Origin: Bog-473 sp963783965
GTDB lineage: Bacteria; Actinomycetota; Acidimicrobiia; Acidimicrobiales; RAAP-2
Assembly (NCBI GenBank): GCA_963783965.1
Contig: CAWAPQ010000003.1
Location: 310,001-374,000, forward strand
Length of the DNA: 64,000 nt
Reading direction: 5' to 3'
Shown: piece by piece, positions 9,444 to 17,550 of the stretch
Layout: every line of letters begins with the position of its first letter
Numbering within the stretch: position 1 is the first letter of the stretch
The notes under the pieces: model-generated
The model's input: the letters and a program-made list of their open reading frames with translations, nothing else
Told to the model about the DNA's origin: nothing
Databases searched by the model: none
Program-made: the position numbers and the translations under genes

Positions 9444-11198
9444 CTACGAGTACACCTGGACGTCGGCGATTTTCATGGACGATGTCGGTGTGTTGGAGTT
9501 CGCGGCGGTGTGCCAGCTCGATGTCGGCGACCCGGCTACCTGTAGCTCCATCATCAGTTGGTACGGCTCGGAGGCGATGGTGACGCCGCTCGATGCCAGT
9601 ACCTGCCATACCTGTTGTCCGTTGAAGTACGCCGTGATCGACTGGCCCGGGATGAACTGAACGCCGTAGACGTTGTAGCCGGCGCTCACATCGGTGCCGA
9701 TGTTGTTGGTGCTCTGCTGCTGGCCCTGGTCGGCGAAGAAGTCCGAGGTCATGAGCTCGTTGGGGTTGTCCGAGCCAACGAGGAATCCGCCGCCGTAACC
9801 GTCGAGTTCGTTGTCGTCGGGACAGCTCACCCCGCACAGAAACCAGATGGCGGGCCAGATGCCCTGCGACGTGTCGGGCATCTGCGCCTTGACCTGCACG
9901 TACCAGTCACCGGCAGGCATCGTGAACTTGCCCTCGGTCGTGACTACGCCACTGATCCACGGGTACGTGCTCGCGTACTGGTTCGTGTTGCGCTGCGCCG
10001 TAAGTGTCAAACCATTGTCCACGCTCACCTGGCTTGGGCTGTACATGGTGATGTCGTCGCCGGGTCCGCCGTTCGCGACCGAGTTGTCTGCGCTGTACGG
10101 CAGCGGCAGCTCGCCGAAGTTGTTCCACACGGCTCCCGCCGCTCCCAAGTAGGTGACCCACTTGCTCGAGTCGAGCGTCGTACCCGAGAACTGGTCGTCG
10201 AAAATCCTCTGCTGGCTCGTGTAGCCCGCAGGTGGCGACATGGCACCCGACTGCGACGCGGACCCCTGCTCGGGCGTGGTGGTGGTTGTGCTGCCGACGG
10301 GTGGCGCCGGCGCGGCCGCCGCAGTGGTGGTCCCGCTCGGCAACGCCGGCGATGACTCTGCAGCGGACACACTCGCATTGAGGTTGTCGTCGCCCGAGTA
10401 CGTCGCCTCCGCCGTGTACGACGAACCGGAGGCCGGCACAGCCGAGGTGACCGTGCATGTCGCGACGCCGGCCGTCAGCGAAAGGGTATCTGTGCCTCCG
10501 CCGCAGTGGACTGGGCCGGAGGAGTCGCTGACCGCGAAGGTCACCGCTCCCGTAGGCGTCACTGCGCTCGACGGCACGCCGGTCACCCTCGCCGTGAACG
10601 ACGCTGGGGATCCGGTGCGCGCCACAGACTCCTTGCTGATCCTCGTCCGCGAATTGGCCTTGGACACCGACAACGTCAGGGTCTGGCTCGACGCGCTGAA
10701 ATTGGCGTCCCCGGAGTACGAGAGCGTGGCGGTATAGGGACCGTCTGCCGCCCTCAGCTCGCGTGGTGCGATCCTGCACCACGCCTTGCCCGCCTTGGCC
10801 AGCGTCGACATCCCGGAGGCACAGGGCACCGACTGTCCCGTTGCACTGGTCAGCGTCCAGTTCACGGTGCCGGTCGGCGACTCGCCATCGTCGGGGGCGA
10901 GCGCCGACGCCACGTCGCCCTTGAGCGTGACGGACTTCGATGTCATCGTCGGGTTCGCCGTGGCCGAGATGGCGGTCGTCGACCGGCTGGTGACGACCTC
11001 CTGGCTTACCGCCGGGACCTGGGGGACGGTGTTCAGGGTGAGCACGGAGAGGATCTGCCGGTCACGTGCAGCTGGTAGAAGGTCGCTCACGACCGCGACC
11101 GATGCCAAGGTGATACCGGCGACGAGCGCAAGGAAGACCCTACGCACGATCCGAATGCGCTTGAGCTGGCGCGCATTGATGTGGCGCGCAACGGCCAC
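9444..11198 (-). CDS. Secreted GH16-fold protein with two Ig-like domains
   Basis: 584 residues. A single N-terminal hydrophobic segment (about residues 19-41) should export or anchor it. Two Ig-like modules follow (about 75-180 and 183-275), each with the GPYTATLSYSGDANF or SYTAEATYSGDDNL strand. A Ser/Thr/Pro linker comes next, then a GH16-type beta-jelly roll from about residue 330. The catalytic strand reads DDNELDGYGGG with E464 as the expected nucleophile. The usual E-x-D-x-x-E would need a second Glu where Gly is found, so glycanase activity is uncertain. The last 860 bases of coding sequence are identical to those of the gene at 11473. It may bind, trim or cross-link the polymer made by this locus. 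Confidence 0.8.
   Translation of the reverse strand: MAVARHINARQLKRIRIVRRVFLALVAGITLASVAVVSDLLPAARDRQILSVLTLNTVPQVPAVSQEVVTSRSTTAISATANPTMTSKSVTLKGDVASALAPDDGESPTGTVNWTLTSATGQSVPCASGMSTLAKAGKAWCRIAPRELRAADGPYTATLSYSGDANFSASSQTLTLSVSKANSRTRISKESVARTGSPASFTARVTGVPSSAVTPTGAVTFAVSDSSGPVHCGGGTDTLSLTAGVATCTVTSAVPASGSSYTAEATYSGDDNLNASVSAAESSPALPSGTTTAAAAPAPPVGSTTTTTPEQGSASQSGAMSPPAGYTSQQRIFDDQFSGTTLDSSKWVTYLGAAGAVWNNFGELPLPYSADNSVANGGPGDDITMYSPSQVSVDNGLTLTAQRNTNQYASTYPWISGVVTTEGKFTMPAGDWYVQVKAQMPDTSQGIWPAIWFLCGVSCPDDNELDGYGGGFLVGSDNPNELMTSDFFADQGQQQSTNNIGTDVSAGYNVYGVQFIPGQSITAYFNGQQVWQVLASSGVTIASEPYQLMMELQVAGSPTSSWHTAANSNTPTSSMKIADVQVYS
9447..10306. repeat. 860-bp direct repeat, copy 1 (GH16 domain)
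   Basis: This segment matches 11482-12341 base for base at a constant offset of 2035 by my reading. It covers the GH16 domain and part of the linker and stops exactly at the 3' end of the coding region. Confidence 0.85.
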
Positions 11199-11329
11199 GG
11201 ACGTCTCCTCCCGAGGGATCCCGGTCGGCGTTTTACCCCATCTCCGGCATCCGGAGGTGCTCCGGCGACGGGTTCACTCGCGTGCGAGATGGTAGTGCAT
11301 TGGTCACGCCCGCCGGGCGGCAACGCCTC

Positions 11330-11440
11330 TTGCCCCGGCGGAGAGGTCCACTTCGGTCAAACGGCGAGCACAGGCGTCGTCGACGGAGGTCGCGACGGGA
11401 CGTTCATCTGTCCCGCCGGCGGGGATCGATGGGCCGGGGC
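11330..11440 (-). pseudogene. Remnant of a second FemAB/CelD-like acyltransferase
   Basis: The stretch around 11336-11430 mirrors 5866-5950 of the intact acyltransferase: gcgagcacaggcgtcgtc corresponds to gcgagcacaggcatcgtc, and both are flanked by gtccac(c/t)tcgg and cccgcc. On the minus strand it reads VDDACARRLTEVDLSAGARG, matching IIDDACARGFAEVDFLRGEE. No start or full domain remains. It lies between the two GH16 genes. Confidence 0.65.
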
Positions 11441-11472
11441 GCCCCGATGTCAGGAGCGCCGGTGTCGCCGCA

Positions 11473-13314
11473 CTACGGGTGCGAGTACACCTGGACGTCG
11501 GCGATTTTCATGGACGATGTCGGTGTGTTGGAGTTCGCGGCGGTGTGCCAGCTCGATGTCGGCGACCCGGCTACCTGTAGCTCCATCATCAGTTGGTACG
11601 GCTCGGAGGCGATGGTGACGCCGCTCGATGCCAGTACCTGCCATACCTGTTGTCCGTTGAAGTACGCCGTGATCGACTGGCCCGGGATGAACTGAACGCC
11701 GTAGACGTTGTAGCCGGCGCTCACATCGGTGCCGATGTTGTTGGTGCTCTGCTGCTGGCCCTGGTCGGCGAAGAAGTCCGAGGTCATGAGCTCGTTGGGG
11801 TTGTCCGAGCCAACGAGGAATCCGCCGCCGTAACCGTCGAGTTCGTTGTCGTCGGGACAGCTCACCCCGCACAGAAACCAGATGGCGGGCCAGATGCCCT
11901 GCGACGTGTCGGGCATCTGCGCCTTGACCTGCACGTACCAGTCACCGGCAGGCATCGTGAACTTGCCCTCGGTCGTGACTACGCCACTGATCCACGGGTA
12001 CGTGCTCGCGTACTGGTTCGTGTTGCGCTGCGCCGTAAGTGTCAAACCATTGTCCACGCTCACCTGGCTTGGGCTGTACATGGTGATGTCGTCGCCGGGT
12101 CCGCCGTTCGCGACCGAGTTGTCTGCGCTGTACGGCAGCGGCAGCTCGCCGAAGTTGTTCCACACGGCTCCCGCCGCTCCCAAGTAGGTGACCCACTTGC
12201 TCGAGTCGAGCGTCGTACCCGAGAACTGGTCGTCGAAAATCCTCTGCTGGCTCGTGTAGCCCGCAGGTGGCGACATGGCACCCGACTGCGACGCGGACCC
12301 CTGCTCGGGCGTGGTGGTGGTTGTGCTGCCGACGGGTGGCGATGTTCCTGCCATCGAGCTTGAGGGCACGGCCATCCCCACGACGGGCCGATTGAGCATC
12401 ATGCCGCCGGTGGAGCCGTAGAAGGCGGCGTCGCCGTAGGGGAAGATGCCTCCGTCCGAGGCGACGAGCCAGTAGCCCCTGCCGTCGGGGGTCGCCGCCA
12501 TCCCCACGACGGGCCGATTGAGCATCATGCCGCCGGTGGAGCCGTAGAAGGCGGCGTCGCCGTAGGGGAAGATGCCTCCGTCCGAGGCGACGAGCCAGTA
12601 GCCCCTGCCGTCGGGGGTCGCCGCCATCCCCACGACGGGCCGATTGAGCATCATGCCGCCGGTGGAGCCGTAGAAGGCGGCGTCGCCGTAGGGGAAGATG
12701 CCTCCGTCCGAGGCGACGAGCCAGTAGCCCCTGCCGTCGGGGGTCGCCGCCATCCCCACGACGGGCCGATTGAGCATCATGCCGCCGGTGGAGCCGTAGA
12801 AGGCGGCGTCGCCGTAGGGGAAGATGCCTCCGTCCGAGGCGACGAGCCAGTAGCCCCTGCCGTCGGGGGTCGCCGCCATCCCCACGACGGGCCGATTGAG
12901 CATCATGCCGCCGGTGGAGCCGTAGAAGGCGGCGTCGCCGTAGGGGAAGATGCCTCCGTCCGAGGCGACGAGCCAGTAGCCCCTGCCGTCGGGGGTCGCC
13001 GCCATCCCCACGACGGGCCGATTGAGCATCATGCCGCCGGTGGAGCCGTAGAAGGCGGCGTCGCCGTAGGGGAAGATGCCTCCGTCCGAGGCGACGAGCC
13101 AGTAGCCCGAAGCCGAACTCGACCCGCCGACGGCTGCCGAGGCATGCGGCGGAGCCGGGGCCAGTACGGGGGCCATGCAGGACAACAGGACCACGATCGC
13201 GCCGACACAGGCGCCTCGGAGATGGAGATCCCGTACCTTGGAAATCCCGTCTGCCGAAGGTCTGCACTGGACCGAAGCGGGATCGCGGAAATCGCGCCCG
13301 TGCATCACTGCCAC
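11473..13314 (-). CDS. Secreted GH16-fold protein with six 42-residue repeats
   Basis: 613 residues. A signal-peptide-like N-terminus (hydrophobic run CVGAIVVLLSCMAPVLAPAP) is followed by six tandem copies of a 42-residue unit beginning GYWLVASDGGIFPYGDAAFY. A short Ser/Thr/Pro linker and the same GH16 domain as the gene at 9444 come next. Its catalytic strand is again NELDGYG (E491), without the second catalytic Glu. The repeats may form a beta-propeller or solenoid that binds wall or glycan; the same repeat family makes up the protein at 51065. The ending VYSHP differs by two residues from the shorter paralogue. Confidence 0.8.
   Translation of the reverse strand: MAVMHGRDFRDPASVQCRPSADGISKVRDLHLRGACVGAIVVLLSCMAPVLAPAPPHASAAVGGSSSASGYWLVASDGGIFPYGDAAFYGSTGGMMLNRPVVGMAATPDGRGYWLVASDGGIFPYGDAAFYGSTGGMMLNRPVVGMAATPDGRGYWLVASDGGIFPYGDAAFYGSTGGMMLNRPVVGMAATPDGRGYWLVASDGGIFPYGDAAFYGSTGGMMLNRPVVGMAATPDGRGYWLVASDGGIFPYGDAAFYGSTGGMMLNRPVVGMAATPDGRGYWLVASDGGIFPYGDAAFYGSTGGMMLNRPVVGMAVPSSSMAGTSPPVGSTTTTTPEQGSASQSGAMSPPAGYTSQQRIFDDQFSGTTLDSSKWVTYLGAAGAVWNNFGELPLPYSADNSVANGGPGDDITMYSPSQVSVDNGLTLTAQRNTNQYASTYPWISGVVTTEGKFTMPAGDWYVQVKAQMPDTSQGIWPAIWFLCGVSCPDDNELDGYGGGFLVGSDNPNELMTSDFFADQGQQQSTNNIGTDVSAGYNVYGVQFIPGQSITAYFNGQQVWQVLASSGVTIASEPYQLMMELQVAGSPTSSWHTAANSNTPTSSMKIADVQVYSHP
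11482..12341. repeat. 860-bp direct repeat, copy 2 (GH16 domain)
   Basis: Second copy of the segment at 9447-10306. Beyond 12341 the two sequences diverge abruptly into unrelated upstream modules, Ig-like domains in one and 42-residue repeats in the other. Confidence 0.85.
12371..13107. repeat. Six 126-bp tandem repeats inside a coding region
   Basis: Period is exactly 126 bases: gatgcctccg recurs at 12445, 12571, 12697, 12823, 12949 and 13075. The units appear identical even at silent positions; the last one, nearest the linker, is cut after VVGMA. Perfect identity implies recent expansion or homogenisation. Confidence 0.92.
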
Positions 13315-13521
13315 CCTCTAGGCATCGGCAGGCAGGTCGACGGACCTGACCGAGTAGGGAGAAAGTTAAGGCAACTAAGCGAAAGCGCTCGGCGGCGGTG
13401 GGCCGGCCCTCTAGACGGGAGCCCGGTTAACACAAGGTCATCTGGACCAAATGTCCAGGTGGCCTGCCCTTCGGATGACCAAATCTCGATGGATCTTCCT
13501 GGTCAAACCCCTGAGGGGTAA

Positions 13522-14403
13522 CTAAGCAGGGCGGCCCCCGTCTACTTGCCGGGCCTTTCGGTTGAAGGGCAGCTTGAAACGTCTACCACCGGACCCGGGC
13601 AAGGCACGGTCTCCGAGATAGTTATAACCGCGGTGGAGGAAGAAGTCTCGGATTTCGCCGCTGGTCGGAAGTACGGCAGCTAAGGGTTCTCCGGGTCGGC
13701 GGACGGTCCGCAAGCGCGCCGGGCGGGGCGGCACTGAAGGGCTGTCGGCGGAGTAGTAGCGCGTTCCAAGCGCGATACGTCTCCCGCTGGACGTGAACTT
13801 CCGGATCCCGTGCAGCGTCTGGGACGTTGGAGCGAAGATGACCATCCGTCCTGGCCGTGGCTCAACTACCTTTGGCGGCGACGCCATGTCCTCAGGCCAC
13901 AGCTCGAGTTCACCACCGTCACCGGGTTGCCAGTCGCTCAAGTAGAGGAGCACCGCGACTCGGTTCCAGAGGCCGGTGACGGGGTGTCGCGGGAAGTCCT
14001 GGTGAACGCGTTGCCAGCCCCCCGGCGGAGTGATGTACACGCCGGCGGACGTCAGGGATGGGTCAGAGCAGAGCCCGGCGATACCGGTGAGGTCGCTCAG
14101 ATCGTGGACGAACTCATTACTCGTGAGAGCAGACCGCAACGAACGGGCCGCTGCCCCTACGCCCTCTTGGCCTTTCAGGGTGCCGCGGCGTACACGCCGG
14201 GTCAGTTGCCAAGCGAATGCTTCGTCCGGGACCGTGGCGATAAATGACGCTGCGCTCTCGACCAGTTCCGGATCGAATGCTCCATCGATGACGAGATGCT
14301 GCCAAGGCGACCCACTTCGGTAGGCGTACCGGTCGAGCGCCAGGGGTTTGGCCGCCAGGGCTTTGGTTGCCGCCAGGGCTTTGGTTGCGGGGGGAAACCC
14401 CAT
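13522..14403 (-). CDS. 2OG-Fe(II) oxygenase, prolyl-4-hydroxylase-like
   Basis: 293-residue oxygenase. The Fe(II) triad is H134 and D136 (WQRVHQDFPRH) and H198 (SQTLHGIRKF), with R208/R209 placed to bind 2-oxoglutarate (SSGRRIALGTRYY). The preceding VLLYLSDWQPGDGGELELW is the classic strand before the distal site. The N-terminus holds a short Ala-Thr-Lys-rich repeat produced by an 18-bp tandem repeat near 14346-14390, so the true start may lie inside or after it. Homologues hydroxylate proline, free amino acids or glycan-attached groups. It is the second 2-oxoglutarate oxygenase of this locus. Confidence 0.8.
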   Translation of the reverse strand: MGFPPATKALAATKALAAKPLALDRYAYRSGSPWQHLVIDGAFDPELVESAASFIATVPDEAFAWQLTRRVRRGTLKGQEGVGAAARSLRSALTSNEFVHDLSDLTGIAGLCSDPSLTSAGVYITPPGGWQRVHQDFPRHPVTGLWNRVAVLLYLSDWQPGDGGELELWPEDMASPPKVVEPRPGRMVIFAPTSQTLHGIRKFTSSGRRIALGTRYYSADSPSVPPRPARLRTVRRPGEPLAAVLPTSGEIRDFFLHRGYNYLGDRALPGSGGRRFKLPFNRKARQVDGGRPA

Positions 14404-14749
14404 ATTTGTAGCGTGTCAGGTTGCCCCGAGTGAAGCAAGAGCCCTTATGGGGGGGCGCAGGCCCGGCGTCTTCCAAGATGGATCTTCCTCGCTCCATCCT
14501 TGAGAGGGTCCTGCGGACGGTGACCGATCGACGCATGTTCCTCGATCAGAACGAGTTTCTGGCAGCTCTGATTGCAGGCGGCACGGTAGCCCATAAGTGC
14601 CTGCTTGAGACTGATGACAGGTGCGAGTGCCTGCCGCTGGCCCCTGCTCTCCCGATTGGGCTTCGCCACGGTGTGGCTCAAAGAGGATCGAGCACGAACA
14701 GTCCGAAGGCAGGAGTGCCCCGTGGTTCCACCGAACCAAGGAGGTAGTC
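14404..14749. other. Intergenic, no gene seen
   Basis: About 350 bases between the oxygenase start and the island boundary. Only short chance frames are present. It should contain the oxygenase promoter, which I could not place. Confidence 0.4.
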
Positions 14750-14812
14750 ATGAATGTGATGATCGGGGTCGAGCCGCACACTCTGTTCAAGGACCAATTT
14801 AGGGTGAGGTGA
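14750..14812 (+). pseudogene. Possible 5' stub of an IS110-type transposase
   Basis: An ATG with a good ribosome site (AAGGAGG, 6 bases upstream) encodes MNVMIGVEPHTLFKDQFRVR and then stops. The IGV-PH start resembles the first strand of the IS110 DEDD transposase (typically IGVDPHK). The frame ends exactly where the att repeat begins, as if the rest was removed by the island insertion. The evidence is only about ten residues long, so this could be chance. Confidence 0.35.
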
Positions 14813-14842
14813 CGGTGAGCCGGCCTGTAGGCGGGATTCTGT
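14811..14842. repeat. att-like direct repeat of rnpB 3' end, copy 1
   Basis: 32 bases identical to 28842-28873, the 3' end of the RNase P RNA gene, in the same orientation. It begins gacggtgagccggcctgtag and continues to gggattctgt. It is the leftmost of four copies and probably the outer attachment site of the island array. Confidence 0.85.
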
Positions 14843-14899
14843 GAGCGCTGAGCCGCTCACCAGGGAGAATGTCCATAGAGAATGCTCTGACCTGGGAGG

Positions 14900-14968
14900 T
14901 TGTTGCCAGTCATTTCTCGCCGTTGACCCCGCAACAAGCATCGTTTTGAGGACCGTTGGAGGACCGTC
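14900..14968 (-). pseudogene. Integrase C-terminal tail remnant next to att copy 1
   Basis: On the minus strand an open frame reads DGPPTVLKTMLVAGSTARND, then continues through the att repeat without a stop. The DGP-x-VLKTM core matches the tail at 25945-26013 (DGPQSVLKTMVTNAK). Such tails lie at the end of tyrosine-recombinase genes next to their attachment site. No catalytic domain follows upstream, so only the tail survives. Confidence 0.5.
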
Positions 14969-15330
14969 CGGGAGGCCGCCGCAGTGGTCATCGTTGCCAA
15001 ACGGTCCATGAGTACAAGTAGTCCTGATCGACGGATTCCATATATCTCGTCGGAACAGGTCATTTTGGATACAGCCGGGCCCACCGCAAGCGTGGTTGGC
15101 CGGTCAACCGAGAAATTCCTCTTGACCGTAAAGGGACAACCAATGAAGTCAAGCCCAAGCCACGCCGGACATCCGGACCGTGAAGCACCGACCTGCGGTC
15201 GTGCCTGGTCGGATCACTTGCAGGGCATTACGGCACTTGCAGGATGACCCAACAAAAGCCAAGAGCCTGACTTGCACCTGTTGTCGGACCGCCATCGAGA
15301 ATGATGAAGGGCTCGAATTGCGTCTCGCTC
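14969..15330. other. Island DNA without a recognisable gene
   Basis: About 360 bases of lower-GC sequence between the integrase tail and the next gene. It should once have held the integrase body, but no R-H-R-Y motif can be read in any frame. Confidence 0.4.
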
Positions 15331-15624
15331 CTACGAGCGGTCCTCAATCACCTCAAGGTCCTGAAACGTCAGGGGCCCGTCGAGGAGGGCCGCCTGCTTC
15401 TCACTGAATTCGGATGTCTCCGGCAGATTCGAGTTCTCCATGGCGGACTCATAAGAGTCGAAGAACGCGAGGATCAGGTGTCGCTCTGGGTCCGTGCGGT
15501 CTCGGACGACGATAGAGCGTCGAAGAGTGCGCTTTCCCTCTGTCGCTGCTCGCCATTCATCTTCGAGCCGCTGAATCTCGTCGAACTTTCTCGTTCGGCA
15601 CTCAATGATCTGAACGAACGCCAT
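15331..15624 (-). CDS. Small dimeric alpha/beta-barrel (ABM-like) protein
   Basis: 97 residues starting at the ATG at 15624, preceded by AAAGGAG at proper spacing; the longer frame to 15717 lacks a ribosome site. The beginning MAFVQIIECRTRKFDEIQRL and the FFDSYESAMENSNLPET segment are characteristic of a conserved actinobacterial family related to antibiotic-biosynthesis monooxygenase and EthD-type ferredoxin-like folds. Its role is unknown; members may be oxygenases or ligand-binding proteins. It is transcribed leftward toward the att site, opposite to the genes that follow. Confidence 0.6.
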   Translation of the reverse strand: MAFVQIIECRTRKFDEIQRLEDEWRAATEGKRTLRRSIVVRDRTDPERHLILAFFDSYESAMENSNLPETSEFSEKQAALLDGPLTFQDLEVIEDRS

Positions 15625-15888
15625 GGTGGTCTCCTTTCGACGTTCCAACCTCCAGACAGCGGGTTTGAATTCTTGGATTGAGGTTTCAGCCTCAGGATGA
15701 ATTGTTAGCTCAAACACCTCAAAGCGACCTGGGTAAAAGGGTGTCGGACAGCATTCGATCCAACACCAATCTGAAACTCTGACTTCTCAGAGACAGAGGC
15801 TTCCCCGTAACGCCTCGGCTTTCCCGAGTTTGCGACGGACTTCCTCGCACCATGACTGCTGACATCAGGCAGGGCTAGCGTCGCTTGG

Positions 15889-17466
15889 GTGAGCGTGGCA
15901 GGGAGCCCCGGCCCCGGAAAGGTTCGTCTCGCCGAACTTGTGGCGGCCCTCTCACTCGGGGTCGATCTCGGCTTCGGGCAGCCCATGGAGCACGTGCTGC
16001 GGCAGTCGATGATCTCGATGCGTCTCGCCGAGGCGCTCGGGCTTGCCGAAGAGGAGCGATCAGTCGTCTACTACGCGGCCCTCCTCGTGAACGTCGGCTG
16101 CCATTCAGATGCGCACGAGCAGGCCAAGTGGTTCGGCGACGACATCGCGCTCAAATCCCACAAGTACGACCACGAGCTCGGGAGCCTGAGCGGAGCTCTG
16201 GCCATGATGCGGTTGCTCGGCAGTGGCAATCCGCCACTGCACCGTTTCCGCGTCGGCGTTGAGTTTGCCGTCTCGGGCTACCGTGACATGAGCAATATGA
16301 TCGCCCAGCACTCGGCCTTGGCTCGCCAGCTCGCCGAGCAGCTCGGTCTGTCCGAGGCGGTGCAAGAGGCGGTTGGTACGGCCTACGAACAGTGGGACGG
16401 CAAGGGTTGGCCCGGGAGCCTTCGTGGCGACGCCATCCCGATAGCGTCGAGACTGGCCCAAATCGGAGAATTCACCGAGGTGGCCCACCGCCTCGGCGGT
16501 ACTGCTGCTGCTGTCACCTTGGCAGAAGAACGGGCTGGAGCGCAGTTCGACCCGGAGCTGGCCTCCTCCTTCTGCCAACACGCCGAGGTCATCTTGGACG
16601 GGCTCGGCGTCGGCGAGACGTGGGACGCGGTCATCGGCGCAGAGCCCTCACTCGGCGTTTACTTGTCACCGATCGAATTTGATGCAGCCCTGCTGGCCAT
16701 CGCCGACTTTGTCGACCTGAAATCGCCCTACATGCTCGGGCACGCCCGAGGCGTGTCGGAGCTCGCCGCCGAGGCGGGGACCACGGTAGGGCTCGACGAG
16801 GCAGAGGTGGCGCTGCTTCGCCGGGCCGGCGTGGTGCAAGGGTTGGGACGCCTCGGAGTATCAAACGCCATCTGGGACAAGAAGGGTACCCTCGGCGCCG
16901 GTGAGCGGGAACGAGTGCGGATGCACCCCTACCTCACCGAGCGCATGCTGAGTCAGTCCGAGGCACTGGCGCCGCTCGGCGGCATCGCAGGCATGTTGCG
17001 GGAGAGACTCGACGGATCGGGCTATCGCCGCCTCACGGGCTCGGCGATCCCAACGTCGGCCCGGGTGCTCGGCGCGGCCGACGCCTACCAGGCCATGTGT
17101 GAGCCACGCCCGTACCGGGGCGCACTCCGACCAGAGGCGGCGGCGGCGGAGCTGCGGGCAGAGGTGAGATCGGGGCGCATGGACGCAGATGCCGTCGACG
17201 CCGTGCTGGGCGCCGCCGGTCACCGTGTGGCACGCCGACGGGAGGGGCCGGCCGGTCTCACGGCTCGCGAGATCGACGTGTTGCGCCTCGTGTCACGCGG
17301 ATTGTCCAGCAAGGAGATCGCGGCGCGCCTTGTGATCTCACCCAAGACCGCTCGCAACCACATCGAGCACATCTACACCAAAATCGGTGTGTCAAACCGG
17401 GCGGGGGCAAGCCTGTTCGCCTTACAACGCGGCCTCCTTCCCGATACCGAGCTCGCGCTCGAATAG
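15889..17466 (+). CDS. Degenerate HD-GYP domain protein with LuxR-type HTH
   Basis: 525 residues from a GTG. Two HD-like halves (about 20-250 and 265-430) are followed by a LuxR helix-turn-helix (GLTAREIDVLRLVSRGLSSK near 455). The second half keeps the HD-GYP frame (LGVSNAIWDKKGTL, RMHPYLTERML, RLDGSGYRRL, ADAYQAMCEPRPYRGAL). The catalytic HD, however, is replaced in AGVVQGLGRLGV and the usual HHE reads LRE. It is therefore probably a sensor-regulator rather than a cyclic-di-GMP phosphodiesterase. The methyltransferase and cupin genes that follow could be its targets or operon partners. Confidence 0.75.
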   Translation: MSVAGSPGPGKVRLAELVAALSLGVDLGFGQPMEHVLRQSMISMRLAEALGLAEEERSVVYYAALLVNVGCHSDAHEQAKWFGDDIALKSHKYDHELGSLSGALAMMRLLGSGNPPLHRFRVGVEFAVSGYRDMSNMIAQHSALARQLAEQLGLSEAVQEAVGTAYEQWDGKGWPGSLRGDAIPIASRLAQIGEFTEVAHRLGGTAAAVTLAEERAGAQFDPELASSFCQHAEVILDGLGVGETWDAVIGAEPSLGVYLSPIEFDAALLAIADFVDLKSPYMLGHARGVSELAAEAGTTVGLDEAEVALLRRAGVVQGLGRLGVSNAIWDKKGTLGAGERERVRMHPYLTERMLSQSEALAPLGGIAGMLRERLDGSGYRRLTGSAIPTSARVLGAADAYQAMCEPRPYRGALRPEAAAAELRAEVRSGRMDADAVDAVLGAAGHRVARRREGPAGLTAREIDVLRLVSRGLSSKEIAARLVISPKTARNHIEHIYTKIGVSNRAGASLFALQRGLLPDTELALE

Positions 17467-17550
17467 CCCAAAGATGGGGCAATCGCCTCATGAACGCGAT
17501 GGCGCTTCCCCCTACCGTGTCATTCACGGGTCAAGCAGAGGAGGTCCCCG

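Noticed and set aside
12371..13107. Regular 126-bp repeats as a CRISPR array
   Set aside because: The repeats are contiguous with no variable spacers, lie inside a coding frame and code for a protein repeat.
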